This document shows, piece after piece, positions 63,613 to 64,000 of a stretch of DNA of 64,000 bases. The stretch comes from Dyadobacter sp. CY312. GTDB taxonomy: Bacteria; Bacteroidota; Bacteroidia; Cytophagales; Spirosomataceae. The stretch's first letter is position 1. Every line of letters starts with the position of its first letter. The notes beneath the pieces are model-generated. The model saw nothing but the letters and a program-made list of their open reading frames with translations. It searched no databases and had not been told where the DNA came from. Made by a program: the position numbers and the translations under genes. Location: positions 372,001 to 436,000 of the forward strand of contig NZ_JAJUXG010000003.1 in the NCBI RefSeq assembly GCF_021390535.1. Direction: 5' to 3'.

Positions 63613-64000
63613 ATGGGAAAGATCACAGTAAAAGACGGTACAGAGATATATTACAAAGACTGGGGTACCGGACAACCGATTGTTTTTCATCACGGATGGC
63701 CCTTATCCGGCGACGATTGGGATGCACAAATGATATTTTTTCTGGATCAGGGTTACAGGGTAATTGCACATGACCGCCGAGGTCATGGCCGCTCTACGCA
63801 AACTGCGGTTGGAAACGATATGGACACCTATGCAGCCGATGTCGCTGAACTTGTAGAAGCACTCGATTTGAAGGATGCTATACATGTGGGTCATTCCACA
63901 GGCGGTGGTGAAGTGATTCGTTACGCTGCAAAATATGGCAAAGGCCGGGTCGCAAAAGCAGTACTTGTGAGTGCAGTTACCCCGCTGATGATCAAAACAG
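63613..64000 (+). CDS. Alpha/beta hydrolase (haloperoxidase-like), truncated by window edge
   Basis: The first 129 codons of an alpha/beta hydrolase. [15 protein letters not shown] carries the oxyanion-hole HG motif and [12 protein letters not shown] holds the nucleophile serine (about residue 95), as in non-heme haloperoxidases/esterases of this fold. [14 protein letters not shown] is a family block. The histidine of the triad would lie beyond the end. No signal peptide is seen. Confidence 0.9.
   Translation, partial: MGKITVKDGTEIYYKDWGTGQPIVFHHGWPLSGDDWDAQMIFFLDQGYRVIAHDRRGHGRSTQTAVGNDMDTYAADVAELVEALDLKDAIHVGHSTGGGEVIRYAAKYGKGRVAKAVLVSAVTPLMIKT

Noticed and set aside
1..64000. CRISPR array, insertion sequence or integrase
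   Set aside because: No regularly spaced direct repeats and no transposase or integrase-like protein were found.

Overview
The window looks like a chromosomal segment of a Bacteroidota bacterium, most likely Cytophagales (Dyadobacter/Spirosomataceae-like). This is inferred from recurrent TAnnTTTG promoter boxes, weak Shine-Dalgarno signals, the family set (tandem UspA, TonB with an NKQYGAY-type motif, GxxExxY, NtrC-type regulator with GAFTDA, MacB-type permeases, TPR-histidine kinase) and typical Bacteroidota intergenic palindromes. No sequence search was possible. Most of the window is ordinary, dense housekeeping sequence.

Layout. 0-8 kb: ArsC/Spx-like protein, dicarboxylate symporter, UspA and CorA, then the oxidative pentose phosphate operon gnd-zwf-pgl. 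8-11 kb: a small secreted/membrane protein, a DoxD-DoxA fusion, a DsrE-like protein and two VOC proteins. 11.2-12.8 kb: an ABC-F ATPase with a hairpin leader. 12.9-16.8 kb: an AT-rich accessory island ending at the 3' end of tRNA-Ala. It holds a decayed phage-like gene, a soluble histidine kinase coupled by a TAATG junction to a receiver-PD-(D/E)XK nuclease fusion, and two small membrane proteins. 17-20 kb: a 59-residue membrane protein, DnaQ-like exonuclease, TonB/PadR pair and Lrp-type regulator. 20.2 kb: an unusual tRNA-like RNA with a ~94-nt insertion in the variable region and its own terminator. 20.7-34 kb: lepA, pdhC, hslV, dacB, a beta-CASP metallo-hydrolase with a structured leader, accA, a HAD phosphatase, an M50 protease, an acyltransferase and a phosphotriesterase-family protein.

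34-47.6 kb: an NtrC/NtrB-type pair, a GxxExxY gene bracketed by CTTTGCGTGAAA repeats, and an export system (two MacB-type permeases, ATPase, TolC-like and HlyD-like proteins), plus a separate permease. 47.6-52.3 kb: tRNA-Leu(CAA), a frameshifted DUF3072 gene, an OmpA-family protein, a SnoaL-like protein, a metallophosphoesterase lipoprotein and an envelope protein. 52.4-57.7 kb: the phenylalanine/tyrosine degradation set hmgA-hppD-phhA-fahA, which leads from Phe through Tyr, 4-hydroxyphenylpyruvate and homogentisate to fumarate plus acetoacetate (tyrosine transamination and maleylacetoacetate isomerisation are not encoded here). 57.7-64 kb: EamA transporter, Crp-like regulator, 2OG-Fe(II) oxygenase, outer-membrane phospholipase A, a TPR-histidine kinase and the start of an alpha/beta hydrolase cut by the window edge.

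The best candidates for something undescribed are the kinase/receiver-nuclease pair in the tRNA-Ala island and the tRNA-like RNA upstream of lepA.
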